Below are positions 46,601 through 59,100 of a DNA stretch of 64,000 nucleotides, in pieces. The notes beneath the pieces are model-generated. The model did not search any database. It was given only the letters and a program-made list of their open reading frames with translations, and was not told the origin of the DNA. Where the stretch lies: contig RHPI01002656.1 in assembly GCA_009103225.1 (NCBI GenBank), forward strand, positions 136,096 to 200,095. Direction: 5' to 3'. This DNA is from Chlorokybus atmophyticus (taxonomy: Eukaryota; Streptophyta; Chlorokybophyceae; Chlorokybales; Chlorokybaceae). Position 1 is the first letter of the stretch. Each line of letters begins with the position of its first letter. The translations under genes were made by a program, and so were the position numbers.

Positions 46601-49136
46601 CAACAGAAGCGTGTGAATAAGAACCAAACATCACCGCGCAAAAACAACCTTGTCCAATCGTGCCAGATGCACAGAGGCAAGCTGGTGAGTGCGCGAACGT
46701 CTACGCAAAGCTCACAAAGTATGCGCGCATGCATCTGTGAGCACATGCACACTCTTGCACGCATGTGTGTACGCGTACAAATAAACCAAAAATTACTGAT
46801 TGTGCGCGCTCGTATTAGCAAACATCTCGCAAGCAAAACATACACACAGCAGTTCACCGCAAACGGTGCGCGCACGCGCTTACGTTCAGTTTGCACGATG
46901 AACTGGGAGAGCAGCGGCGGCGTGCGGTCGACGGGTGTGTTGTCGTCGGCGGGTGTGAGAGTGGCGGAGGGCGTGATGCTGAGGGGTGTCGACAGCTGCG
47001 ACAACATGGGCGAGGCCGAGTCCATCGAGTACCGCTCGTTCATCTGCCTGTGGCTCAATGATGGATGAGCCCCGCCCTCCAGCTTGCTGACGGCGGCCTC
47101 GTCCGTGGCAGCCACCATCAGATCCTGGTGGAGACATGCAACTCGTTGTATACAGTGGTTGTACAAACACGGCTTCCATAACACGCGCACACACAAACAC
47201 ACATACATGTGTACACGCACAGTTTTGATGGTGCCTTAGATCTTGACACACACGCGCGCGTACATGCACATACATGCAGTAAACAGGCGGGAGGAGCCCA
47301 TGGGCAAAAGCAATGCAATGCAATGCAATGCAAGGAACACGTGCCTCAATGGAGAAGCATCTGCGTGAGAGTGTGGCGTGCGTGGGCAGCGCCGACAGCG
47401 TGTGTGCGCGCATGGTGCCCGTGTGCGGCAGTTGATGCGACGTTGCGAGGTCCATGTTTGACGGCCAGCGGTTGCCCAGGTCCGGACCGTCACTATTCAC
47501 CCTCACCAATTGACCTTTCTGCACACCACACAACATGTCTTGATGTGAGTAGCGCAAGGCAACTCACGCATACACACGCCTTCTGCCAAACTGCAAGCTC
47601 AGTTGCATTGGCTGAGTAGGTATTCACCGAGAACTCAATCAAAAGCAAGCAAAATCACAGTAAGCCAATATGATTCGACTTGATTGCACAAGCCTTACTG
47701 TGGCGCTTGCTTTGACAAGGTGGCTTCGCGCCAGCTCAAAGGGGTCGATGCGCTCGACGCTGATGTCCATGAACGCGTCGATGGACTTCCCCTCATTGGC
47801 CTTGACACAAAACATCGCGCATTGGACCAGGTGTTTGGGCTCTTGCAATAATTTTCATTAAAGGCCTCCCCACCTCTGGGAATATAGCAATGCGTCGTGC
47901 GTCTTTGACAGGCGTGGCCTGAACTATTTGCCGGCTCGGCCCGCTCTCGACAATTGGTTGGTTGCGCCGCGCAGCATCAAGCAGCGCAAACTTGAACGCC
48001 AGCCCTGTTTTATGGATAACATATGTCAATCAACTACTGATCAGAATGGACTTAGACATACTAATTGGCTGGGGAATGTCTCACCTTGATTTGCTGAAAT
48101 CACAAAGCTGAGCTTCCACGAGCCGCCTTCTCTCTCCATCGGCACCTGAGATGGCAAAGCTGTTGTTCAACACGGACCAATGGTGGCCGTGACTGCTCAT
48201 AACTCGTGATCATAATTGACAGCACAAGCATGTGTGTACTTCAACAAGAGCCTAGTGCCCTAAGCATAGTTTGTTAACAATGTAAGCCTATGCATGGTCA
48301 GCACATGTGCATTCTCGTTTTGGATGCAAGTATGTTGTGATCTCAAACAAGCATGCTACTGTGTGAGTGCAATGCAATACACTTGCATGCTGTTGAAGTG
48401 ATTAACAAGTTGTAAGTACCGCTCGCGTGGGGTCCCATAAACCCAGCAGAGTGCTGTCCCCGGACACATGCGGGAGCAGCTGCCCGGGAGGCTCGCCCAC
48501 GTGCAGCGCAAGCACCACCACCGCCAGCTCCTCCTCCTCAGCCTGCTCCACCTGCTCGCTGCTGTCGTCACCGCCCTCGCCTCCATGCTTTAGGCTGCGG
48601 TCGCCTAAACAAGAACGTCTTAACTGCACTGCTTGGCAACAAGCAGCATGCATGTGTGGCAGGCAGCTTCCAGCATTGGTGTTGCTCAGCAAGGTGGTTT
48701 CGGCTGGTTGGTTGGTGAGCTGAAACTTTGCAACTGATTGCTTCGCCTCTAATGTTGACCTCTAGCTGCGTGATTGCCAGCTGCATGCTGCTGGTAGCTA
48801 ATGTCCTATGCTAGCAGCATGCTGGTCGACTCGTTTTCGATCGTGTGCTCAAGCTACACAACACAGGTTGTTGTTCATGCTATTGCCCCCGCCTTGAGAA
48901 TGAATGCAGGTTGACTGTGTAACATTTTTACTCGTTGGTCAAATGCACACCCGCAAAGCACCCAATCTACACCAATGTCCAGTCAATTTGTCGAATAGCC
49001 TCCATCCAGCTCGGCTGGCATCAACCAGCTTATCAAGACTGATCTTCACAACAATAACAACAACAGCTTAGCTCTCACCGCTGCCTCGCCGTCTGCGGAC
49101 GTCTCTCCCTTCAGAAGAGGAAGACTGATTGCCCAT
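43684..49136 (-). CDS. F2KP: Bifunctional 6-phosphofructo-2-kinase/fructose-2,6-bisphosphatase with CBM20 (F2KP)
   Basis: Nineteen exons, all in phase: 49136-49079, 48604-48420, 48145-48085, 48004-47874, 47800-47699, 47518-47339, 47124-46884, 46589-46457, 46372-46255, 46024-45788, 45659-45582, 45504-45403, 45271-45146, 45051-44958, 44883-44756, 44641-44582, 44497-44382, 44039-43865, 43761-43684; 800 aa. It starts [10 protein letters not shown], a likely N-myristoylation site as in Arabidopsis F2KP. A CBM20 starch-binding domain follows ([20 protein letters not shown]), then a Ser/Pro/Thr-rich linker and the kinase ([20 protein letters not shown] with Walker [21 protein letters not shown]). 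The histidine phosphatase comes last: [60 protein letters not shown]. The enzyme makes and degrades fructose-2,6-bisphosphate, which controls carbon flow between sucrose and starch in the cytosol. Confidence 0.96.
45281..45332. repeat. 26-bp tandem duplication in an F2KP intron
   Basis: AACAAGGTTGGACAGAAACA plus six further bases occurs twice in a row, starting at 45281 and 45307, just upstream (minus strand) of exon 13. Confidence 0.85.
46132..46191. repeat. 60-bp near-palindrome with perfect 29-bp arms in an F2KP intron
   Basis: Arms 46132-46160 and 46163-46191 are exact reverse complements with a 2-nt centre. It lies in the 230-nt intron between exons 9 and 10, just before the exon carrying Walker A. 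Confidence 0.95.
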
Positions 49137-51404
49137 GTCTCCGTAGCCTACCTGTGTGCGCTATGCACGCCACCGAGGCGGCGGCGGTGGTGGTGGCGTT
49201 GATCTTCTTGTTGTTGTGCACCATCTCAGTCTGATGTGGCATAACGCTGACATTATGCCGTGCACAGGCTGCCCTCGCTAAAGGATTATGCTCCTAACGT
49301 GTTTATCCAAGCTGACGCAACGAATGCATGTTGCACTATGTGGCATTTCATGTCAGGGTAGCGCATTTTGCAGATGAGTTCATTCAATGAACGGTGAAGT
49401 TAACCTGTGGTTTGAGTACCAGTAACTAAGAGGAGGTCAGTCAAAGCAAAACTATTTTTGTAAACAAGGCTACAAGTTGGTCTCTTATTGACGATGCAAT
49501 AGTTGAATGGTTGATATTTCATTCACATGATATAACCATAACATATCGTTGGTTACATGTAAGTGTATGATTGTTGACAAGATCGTGTATAAAGCGCCAA
49601 TCATAATGACATGATTCTTTACTTCAATTTTATAGCGTTTACAAAAAGGAAAGTAAATGCAATATACATACAATGCATGATCCACAAAACACAATATGTC
49701 AATAAATAGTATATTCAGCATCTTGTAGAGATGTGGGCTACAAGAACGTATCAAATGTTATTGTTCATGAGCAACTTGTGGATAATCTGTTCAGTGTAAG
49801 ATAAATGTTTCAGCAGAGCACAACCCAATGAGAATGTGTCGTATGTGTGTCTGATAGTCCACAAATAATCATGTTGACAGATGACAATGTTGGATACAAC
49901 ACCCGCATATAGTCTCTCATCCTCTATTACCATCAACATGGACCACTACACGCTGCGCTCCAGCCACCATGGCGCCCTCACTGTCATTGCACAACACAGC
50001 ACAGCACCCACGCCCGCCTTCTAACCCTGCGCTGCTGCTGCTGCTGGTTGTTGCAATACAAGCCCACTCCTACCCCCCGGCCCTGTGCCAACAGGTCTGC
50101 TTTGCGACCTAAAGACTGCTTGCCCTTGCCTGCCCTGCTGCCTCTGCCCCTCCCCTCCACTCATCTCCAGCACGTAGATAGTGCACGTAAGTTAGTTTGT
50201 GCCCTTGCCCTTGTAATTGAGCTGCTCTAACCCGTGTGCTTGCTAGTGCATGTGGTTGGCTTGATGTGCGTGCATGTTGTGTCGACATCTGAAAAGCCTA
50301 TGCATGTGTGATTCAAGTCAGTCGGTCATGCGCTTGCTACTTGCCACTACTGCCTATCGCCCCGTCCCACTTGCACATAGGGCATATAGTATATAAAGGG
50401 TATGGTACGGTGGCAGTGTTGTGGGCCCTTGTTGTGATTAATTAGGTCGTCGATTGCCTACTAGCCTGCCTTGTGCTTGTTTTTTGTGAATCGCTGATGT
50501 GTGACTGTGCGTTGTGATTGTCCTCACCTCGTATATTACGCAAGTGGTCGCTTTTAGTGCTGCCATCATGCCAGACTATTATCATGCTCAAGTGGCCACA
50601 ACAAATACAACCTTAAACCCGTCATGCTAAGCGAGCGCCGAGTCTGCCTCAGTAGTCGGAGGACCTCAAGTTGCAGGACCCCATCCCAGCACCGCTGTCG
50701 CTCGTCGCTCCAAGATCACCATATTGACATAGCCGTCATCAGCACGTCTATGCAAATGCGTCATAAACTATGCAGAAGTTTGCATCAAGACGTTGCAGGC
50801 TGGCAAGTTACTCGCAAAATGCCAATTCTGATGTGACAGTTAGCAAGTATAAGTCCATTAGCAAACAATTGATAACTCTGTCAAGTAGCGTCATAGTCAG
50901 CTAATTGCCATGTAGGCAATTGCTGACTGATCATAGTCTAGCAAGACCGCACCAAACCGAATTGCGCGTCTGCGCCATGATGCCCAACCTCATGGTGCAG
51001 ACTTGCGAATTGTTTTCAACCTCCTCCAGCAATCCCAATCTTACAGTGCAAAGATTCACACCATGCTCTGACTGTGCATTACCAACCCGACTCTATACCA
51101 TATGCTCATATCATTCTCAAGCCAGTTTGTATTTGCCGTGCTATGCTACGCTGCAGTATATTAGCAGCTGACTATGCAGCGCCTCGCATCCAGCGCATGG
51201 TGTCATTCCAATGAACTTGCCAGGTTTTGACTAGCTGCGCGCTGAGTCTTCGCAGATTGGAACAAAGCCACAAGGACAGCAATGGACACGATACACTCAA
51301 GAAGTACAACAATACTCAATCTACTCACCATATCATAACCAAGTACCTGGCTGGAACAAAACTTACACACATCAGGCCAATGCCAACATACCATTATCTC
51401 TGCT
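49137..51404. other. Spacer between F2KP and plastid peroxiredoxin, partly AT-rich
   Basis: A short minus-strand frame starts at 49224 (MVHNNKKINA and so on), 88 bp upstream of the F2KP start, followed by a donor-like ACAG|GTAGG; it may be an upstream ORF or leader exon. 49300-49950 is AT-rich with no coding support. Near 50390 there is a TAGTATATAAAGG TATA-like motif without a gene I can attach. A bulged 14-bp inverted repeat lies at 50896-50928. Confidence 0.4.
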
Positions 51405-52874
51405 TTACGACAGTGCCTTGATAATGTTGTCGGCACCGCTGGTGGTGAAGCCACCGCCTTCTTCCAGGTTGAGCTGCTTGATCACGCCATCGTCAACGAG
51501 CATGGAGTAGCGCCGCGACCTGATGCCCAAGCCTGTGACACGATCAACACTTTAACACCAACAGTCTTGCACAAACATCCCACTACACCATTGCATGTGT
51601 GACAAGCAGCTGTTGGTGCTTGTTTGTCTGAAGAGCTGCTGCATTGCATTGAAATACCCTTGTCAGAAAGGTCCAGCTCAACACCAAGCGCCTGAGCAAA
51701 CTTGCCACTGCCGTCGGCAAGAAGCATCACCTGCAGCACAAATCGCATCAGAGGCCTTGCCGCAAGAGCAAGTGCTTACATTTATGCAAGGTGTTGCAAT
51801 GTTTCAATACCTTGCCAGCAGCGCCGACACTCTTGCCCCACGCCTGCATGACAAAGGGGTCATTCACGCTCACGCAGGCGATGGTGCTAACACCTGTGTG
51901 CAGACCAAGATCAGTGATGAGATACGCTCGCAACACTACATGACAGGGCGACGACCATAGACACCTTTGCCCTTAAGCTCGTCGGCCTTCTCAATGAAGC
52001 CCGGCAGGTGCTTCAGGCTGTGCCAAGTCAAGTGTGAGTCAATTAGTTATACCAAATTCTTGCCACTATGCCAGAGTACAACTCGTACACCACGCACCTG
52101 CAAGTGGGAGTGAACCTGGAAGGTCACAGAACAAGCAGCAGCACACACGCACAAGTGTTAGTTAATCAGTAGTCCAGTGCACCAGTCGCGAAAGCAGTTG
52201 TACATGCACTGTTGAAACACTTACGCGCCAGGCACAGCAAAAAGGACGACCTGCACAACAAGTGTTTGACAGTTAGCAGCTACTCTACACAAGTATGCTA
52301 ATGTCGAGTGTCTCGTCCAACACAATGTTGCTAGACTCACCTTCTTGCCCTTGGTCAGCTCGGATGCACTGACCTCCTTCAGGTCACCATCCTCATCAAA
52401 GTAAGCAAACTTGGCATCGGGCAGCTGAAAAGCAGCGAAAGGCATCAGCATTCATCCATGCCCCAACAACAGCTTGCGTTATGTATTGTTTTTGACACTT
52501 GCAAACCAACACCCCCAATGCCATACACAGCACAATCAGTGCACTTCAACGCCATACCAGGAAGTACGTACCTTGTCACCGACAGCAATGGTCTTTGTCT
52601 TGGAGGCCTCAGTGGTGGCGCAGCGAACTACGCCAGCAGCCTGGCGATGGGCGAGGGGGGCGGCACCGCCATGTGTGGAGAGCAGGGTTGAGCCCAGGAT
52701 GGACTTGCGCTGGTGCACATTCCACTTGGCCACAAACTTGCTGGTGCTTGGGACAGCAGGGGAGCTCTGCTGCTTGCGGGAAGAGGAGGAGGCTATGCTG
52801 CTGGAGGCGCGCACGGTGCCGGCGGCGCTGCTGCCGGACACGCCGGTGAAGGTCGCCAGCATGTTGTTGGCCAT
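51405..52874 (-). CDS. Type II peroxiredoxin, probably plastid-targeted (PrxIIE-like)
   Basis: Eight exons in phase: 52874-52572, 52424-52341, 52250-52225, 52115-52098, 52017-51965, 51893-51811, 51730-51658, 51532-51405; 255 aa. About 90 N-terminal residues rich in Ser/Ala/Thr/Arg with few acidic ones look like a chloroplast transit peptide. The mature part begins [20 protein letters not shown]. The peroxidatic Cys lies in AVPGAFTPTCS and the resolving Cys in [10 protein letters not shown], spaced as in type II (Prx5) enzymes. It ends DNIIKALS. The enzyme reduces peroxides using glutaredoxin or thioredoxin. Exons 3 and 4 are only 26 and 18 nt, and the 18-nt exon carries FTPTC. An upstream Met at 52922 would add 16 residues (MQALVRNRLLFAHPRV); targeting could then be dual. 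Confidence 0.93.
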
Positions 52875-53861
52875 AACGCGGGGGTGCGCGAACAGCAGGC
52901 GGTTACGGACGAGTGCCTGCATCAAGCGGAGAGAGACACACACTGCATAAGAGAGAGACAGAGGTTGCCATCAGCAACAGCGGTAGCAGCTGTCTACCTT
53001 AGTTTAGCTGGCTAGCACATTGACGCCCAAGACATATGCATACAACACACGTCTGCGCCTAGCGCACCGCATTCAACTAGGATGCAAGCACGCATTTGCA
53101 CAGCTGCCTCTCATGCATGCAAGCACAGGCTGCAAGCACATAAGCATGCAAGACACAATGCTGGGCAGCAGCACGCAGCAAACAACGCAGGCGCTGTACA
53201 CGTGCCAGGAGCTGTCGTGCAACAAACCAACCTCTGTCAGCAGGGGGAGACTGGACAAGCAATCAAAGTACGGCGGCGACGTCAACCACACCAACAACCA
53301 CCTGCGCAATGCGGATGCTTGCAAAGCACAGAATGCCAGTGTCTCTCTGCCATCGATGCCCTGCTGCGCAATCTGCCCGTTCAATGCAGCGCGCGTCACG
53401 CTTAGGGTTTGTAAAGGAAGCTTCTGTTTTGTAGGAAGGTCCTTCCTTCCGGGAAGGACCTTCCCTAAAAGAATGCCCGGCCGCGGGGATCTCGCGCTGT
53501 ACCGCACCGCGCGCCCACCGATCTGATTGCCTTTCTGCTCGGTCAGGAGCAAACGGAGTCAATCAACCTCAAAATACAGACGACGGTGCAAAAGTCGCAC
53601 GCTACGATTGAGCGTAGCATCACGCGTCCGGGCATCGCAAAGTCCTGTCAACTATGATACAGAGGCAGAGGCAGTGGACGCTAACCGAGTTGCATGGTTG
53701 GCTTTGTGCACTGCCACGCAGGCAGTTACACAAGCAGTGCTGCGCAGACAAACACCCAGTGTGTATTCGTTGTGTTGAAGCTTGGGGTCTACATTGCTTT
53801 TGCGGGTGGTAGAGCCTGTGCCTTTGTCGTGTTCGATTGTGTTGAAGTGCATCCAGCCGCC
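52875..53861. promoter_or_regulatory. Shared upstream region of two head-to-head peroxiredoxin genes
   Basis: 987 bp lie between the two start codons. It contains ATGCAAGCACA-rich repeats near 53080-53160 and a strong inverted repeat, GGAAGGTCCTTCC / GGAAGGACCTTCC, at 53434-53463. A 159-aa minus-strand frame here is Leu/Cys-rich and unlike any family I know. Single CTTAGGGTTT at 53401 is not a telomeric array. Confidence 0.4.
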
Positions 53862-55119
53862 ATGACGATCTCTGTGGGTGACAAGGTGAGTACTGCTCGT
53901 GTTTTTGGGGGAGGTTCTTGCATGCTGCATGTGTGTGTGGCTGTGTATGGCAGGCTGATCTTGCGCTGTCTTATGCACATGGCAACATACAAGTCGCATG
54001 CATGTACTATGCGCCTTGAAAGCTTTTGGTCCAAGTGCTGCAAGCAATAGATGTATTGCTTGCCACTGTTGGAGGCACCCAATGTCAACAGTTTGCTAGT
54101 CTCCTCACGCTCGGACCACCTGGCTGATTGTTTGGCATGCCCGACAGCTGCCTACGGCCACCTTCTCGTATATTCCTGAGGGCATGAAAGTTGAGACCAT
54201 CACCACAGAGGACGTGTTCAAGGGCAAGAAGGCAAGTCAACACGTCTGTGTTGTATGAACTCGACACTCTGCGACATGTAGAGCTGTGTAAACTGTAGAG
54301 CTGTGTAAACTCGTTACTCTGCGACATGTAGAGCTGCGGAACACTTCTTCGACAAGGACACAAGCGTGTGATTAAAGACATGTGTCTCGTGGCAGGTTGT
54401 CCTGCTGGGCGTGCCTGGCGCTTTCACCCCTGTTTGCAGCACAAAGCACCTGCCAGGCTTCATTGACAACCTCGACAGCCTCAAGGCCAAGGGTAAATGC
54501 AACGCTAGAGCTGTCAAGTATTTGTTTGCATAATTCACCCTACAACCACTGACCTGCACCCACATTCAGGTGTTGACACCGTCGCGTGTATGGGCGTTAA
54601 CGATGCTTATGTGATGAAAGCATGGGGTGACAGCCTTGGCGCAACCGGCAAGGTACGGACTCATCTATCACAGCAAACACAGCCGCTATCGCCAACAGGC
54701 ACAGCACTACCCCTTAGCTGAACAAACATGCTTCTAACTGCTTTGCACGGACATGGAAAGGCTTACTTGGAGTTGGAGTTGGTTGGTGTGATACAAATGT
54801 TGTCTCATCTTCAGGTTCTGCTGCTTGGCGATGGCAGCGCCAACTTCACCAAGCAGATTGGAGTCGATCTCGACCTGAGCGAGAAAGGTGTGTGTGCCGG
54901 CAGTCTCACATATTCATTGTGTTGAACATTGATCGCGCGAAACACGCACACATACACACATGCACCTGCTGATGATGATGTATTCTGTTCACAGGTATGG
55001 GCACCAGGAGCAAGCGCTTCTCCATGCTGGTGGACGACATGGAGGTGAAGATCCTCAACTTGGAGAAGGGCGGCGATTTTGAGGTCAGCAGTGCGGATGA
55101 CATCCTCAAGGCCTTGTAA
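53862..55119 (+). CDS. Type II peroxiredoxin, cytosolic type
   Basis: Six exons in phase: 53862-53885, 54148-54231, 54396-54492, 54570-54652, 54815-54887, 54995-55119; 161 aa, the usual size of cytosolic PrxII (Prx5 type), with no targeting extension (MTISVGDKLPTATFSYIPEG). Peroxidatic Cys in GVPGAFTPVCSTKHLPGF, resolving Cys in VDTVACMGVND, and the C-terminal block GMGTRSKRFSMLVDDMEVKI. Intron 2 starts GCAAGT, a GC-AG intron (AAG|GCAAGT). It is a diverged paralogue of the minus-strand plastid gene: several exon boundaries coincide, but the two microexons of that gene are fused here. TGTAA near 55184 may be the poly(A) signal. Confidence 0.94.
54260..54345. repeat. Imperfect tandem duplication in PrxII intron 2
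   Basis: The words AACTCG, ACTCTGCGACATGTAGAGCT and TGTAAACT occur twice or more in a row within the GC-AG intron. Confidence 0.7.
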
Positions 55120-56175
55120 ATTAGATTGTCAGATACATGTACCCCAGCGTTATCAGTCTTAGGGTTAGCTGTTATTGACAACTTGTAACAACACTATGAT
55201 TGAAATCAGTGACATGGTGCATCAGCTTGGCTTGGTCTAGCTGTATTGCTCTTGTTCCGCGTGCAACAACGTATGTCTGCAACAGAGTTTGTGAAGATTG
55301 TCGTAGCCTGACAGATCTTGTGTACCCATAGCTACAGCATGTAATTCAACACGACACGGCAATGACAAGTGGTTATCATTATGGAGCAAACATGCAGAGC
55401 AAGGAATGCGTGTGCAAACGCTACAAACAAGAATGTACAAGTGGTGAATACCCCTGTACAATAACCGCCCTGATTGGCTGTACATGCAGTTGAGTGTTGC
55501 CAGAGATGTAATAGTGCTGCATGCATACTGACAGTCTTTGATAAACTGTCTGCTGTTATTGAAGCTGACTAAGGTAAAGGTTACAAGCAAGCTGGAGTTT
55601 GTCTGCACCACAGTGCAATTGAGCCTCCCGCCTACTGTGCGTGTGTGTGTACATACCTGATATAGTCATTTACCAACCTATGACGCACATAAATGCTGCA
55701 TAGCAAGGTCAAGGCTATCTGGATTTGCAGTCATTACAACATAAATAGAGTGATAATGGCAGAGGTTACACCGACTTATGTAGATAACAACCTCCTGACT
55801 CGCTCATTGATCAGCAAATCACAAGTTCACACAGTTGCGAAACAGCCAATACTTCAATCAGCCACACTGCTCGTAACAACTGTTCACACACCCATCAAAC
55901 AGCTTCTGAAGTGATACACAAATATGCGAGTGTCCAACCTCTGCACAACTTGTACCGCTACACAACAGTTCTGCATTGATGGTGTACAGCGGAGTCATTC
56001 AAAGTTCATCACCTTCGCTTGTACCTGCGCACAGAGCACGCGCACCACTCAATCAGTCAAACCAATCATCACCTCAAGCAACACCCGCCAACAACCACCT
56101 CACAATCAACAAGCAATGCTACAACACTTGTGCTGCAATACTACCGCCAGACAATGCAAGCAGACTGTGACCACA
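55120..56175. other. Spacer between convergent PrxII and DRS1 genes
   Basis: It holds two 3' ends. Several short frames, none with motifs or splice partners. A last exon of DRS1 could extend into 56100-56175 if the AAGTACGTG at 56278-56286 is used as a donor. Confidence 0.4.
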
Positions 56176-59100
56176 TCAGCACACAAGCTCGGATACTTGC
56201 CACTGCTTGGCAAAGAATATGTGCAACATCACACCACAAGGCACACTCAATACACCAACCCACACGTACTTGGCTTTGCTCTTGAAGGACCTTTTCGAGG
56301 GCGCCCCTGGCTTGACCCTCTTGACTGGTTTCTTAGGCGCGTATGTTGATGCCACCGTTGTAGGCAGGTCTGTGCCTCCAGACCCGCGTGACGTGGCGAG
56401 GGTCGGCAGCGATGCATTATCCTCCGCATGAGGCTGATCGGCTGCGAGGGCTTCACCATTGGTGGCAGGTGCTGTTGCTGCTTCACGCTTGCGCTTGAGT
56501 TTCTTCTTCTTGTCTTGGCCTTTCTGCTCCTTTGCCTGCACGCGTCACCATGCCACATGTGTCACACAGTGCACATCCCAGCTTTGTGTGCTACGAGCAG
56601 AAAATCTTGAGCCAACTCTCACACATGCACAGTGACACCCCATGATACCATCCCTACATCTGTCAATGTTGAGGCTACAGTAGTTATGCTATATGTTACA
56701 TGTGCGTGCGTGTCTACACTGTGCGTGTGTACACGCTGCTTGTGTATAATACGCACAAGTTCCTTACCGGATCAGGCCCAACGGCGAGTCCAACACGCTG
56801 CTTGCGCTCCCGTCCTTTTACTGCCCTCACTTTGCCAAGCACATTGTTGCGTGCCCTGTTGCCATTCGCCAGCCCTTCCTCATCCTCGGAGGCACCGGCT
56901 TCATCCTGCTCTGCCTCCAGAGCCTCCTTCCTTCGCCGCTGCTTTCTTGTCATCTAACACACAAGCAACTTGAGCAGCTAATGGTAACGGTTGACAAGTT
57001 AAAAGTTCGCGCTCGCCAACACAAGTTGTATGACATAATCATGTGCATGAAGCTTCGCAGCGGCATAGCATCGCCATCAAGCCATCAAGCTTACGTGTTT
57101 GTCCTTCTCTCGCTGTCTCTTTTTGTTTGCCTTTGCCTTTGCTGCATCTGCATCGCTGCGGTTCACACCATTGCTCGTCTTGGGCACAACAGACTCCTGC
57201 TCAGCACACACCCATCAAGTACACAACCGCACACATCCGCACACACGCACACACACAACTAACAAACAAGCAACTGATTAACTTCAACTTGAATCACCTT
57301 GGCTGCTTTCAAGAGCTCATCCTTCTGCTTCTTGGTTTGGAACCAGCTCTTCGCAGGCCTCGCATAGATCTCTTCTTCATGCTCAATCAGATTGGCGGCC
57401 TTGTTGGCTTCCATCTCCGCGACGCGCATATCCTGTGTGCCACAGTTTCAGAGCGATGTGCATAAACACACAACGCCCCCACACCCAACATAAGCAGGAT
57501 TTTTGCATCCACGCAAGCACCTTCTCTTCTCGCTCCTGTCTCAGAACGCCGTCGATATCCCTCGCCATGTTCTCTATCTTTCCTCGCCACACGTTGACCG
57601 CTTGCAGCGGGACCACTCTGCTCTGCAGCTGCCTTCCCGCCCGCTTCATCTGCAATGCGCCATATATACTATGTTATAATTACTGTCATGCTAACAGTCC
57701 TGTGTGAATAGAGCATACTGTGCATGTGTACCATACCATACCCACAAGCAGTATAACTACAAGAAGACACACTACAGTAGTAGGTTTGTCAATTGTTAGA
57801 CACAGGCCTGGGAGGTCTGCCATGCTCTCACCATCTGTTTCAACAGTGGTCGGTCTTCTTCCTGGATGAAAGTCACAGCGCAGCCGTCATTGCCCGCGCG
57901 CGCTGTGCGACCAACACGATGAATGTAACTGCACATGATAGCGCACTCAATCAGCACATAAGATAGGTACGCGGCCACATGAACATGAACACGGCGTGCA
58001 GCCCGGATGCACCACAACAGCAACAGGTTCGCGATCATCTTAGCAGAAAGGCTGTGCAATGCTATTGTTGCACGCAAATAAACAAACCGGTATGAACAAC
58101 AAGCAATCAGCCTTGCAGCAGTGAGGTGTCCATTACTTGCCGCAGAGAGCAGCGACTTAGCTTACTGCGTGAGCGTGCGAGGCGCGTCAAAGTTGAGGAC
58201 GCTGCGCACGCCGAGGATGTCCAATCCGCGTGCCGCCACATCCGTGGCGATCAGAAAGTCTGTCTCGCCCCTTCGGAACGCTTCCAAGGCCTCCAACCTC
58301 ATCGCCTACATGCGCACTTGGCTCAATGACTGACACATGGGCATTGCACAGCACAATGCTAGTTACTAATGCAACTGTAGGTTGCTTTAAACCAACCTGC
58401 GTCATGTTCCCGTGCAGCTCGCCCGCTCGCAATCCGGCCAACCCAAAAACAATCCTCAACCGATGCGCAACCTGCTTTGTAAGCCTGCAGACGCAAGCAT
58501 AAACCAAAAAGCCATTCACACCCATGCGCCGTGAGCACCAGCGTCTGCGCGTGCGCGTGTGTGTGCGCATGTGTGGGCGTGTGCTTACGTGAACACGATG
58601 GTGTGGCTCTTGAAGGTCCTGGTGCATAGCGCCAGCAGCATGGCTTCCCTGTCAGTAGCACGGTCCGCCCGCACGCGCACGACCTCCTCCGACAGCGTCC
58701 TCGGCCGCACCGTCGCGGCATCCGCCGACAGCCGCACCGGGTTGCTCAGCGACAGCTGCACCAGCGCGTCCACCTCGTCCGTCAGCGTCGCGCTGAAGAG
58801 CATCGTCTGCCGCCGCTTTGGACACATGCGCACCTGTGCGGGTGTCACATTGTCTGATGGCTTGTTTATTACTGGGCTTTGTAACTTGTGGCGGAGTATG
58901 TGTACACGATGAGCGACACAACGACAACGACAACAATAACAATAGCAACAACAGCGACCACGGCAAGCGCATCGGCAAGGGCAACAGCAACGGCAACAGC
59001 AACAGCACCGACACCAACACCACCAACAACAACAACAACAAGAAGGTGTGCTTACCACTTCCTTGATCTCTTCTCGGAAGCCCATTTCCAGCAGCCGGTC

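Noticed and set aside
49485-49939. Minus-strand frames of 89 and 62 aa
   Set aside because: Same AT-rich composition effect; no family likeness.
53401-53410. Telomere-like CTTAGGGTTT
   Set aside because: Single occurrence; telomeric DNA needs an array.
53073-53552. 159-aa minus-strand frame between the peroxiredoxins
   Set aside because: Leu/Cys-rich translation of repetitive ATGCAAGCACA DNA, with no splice or family support.
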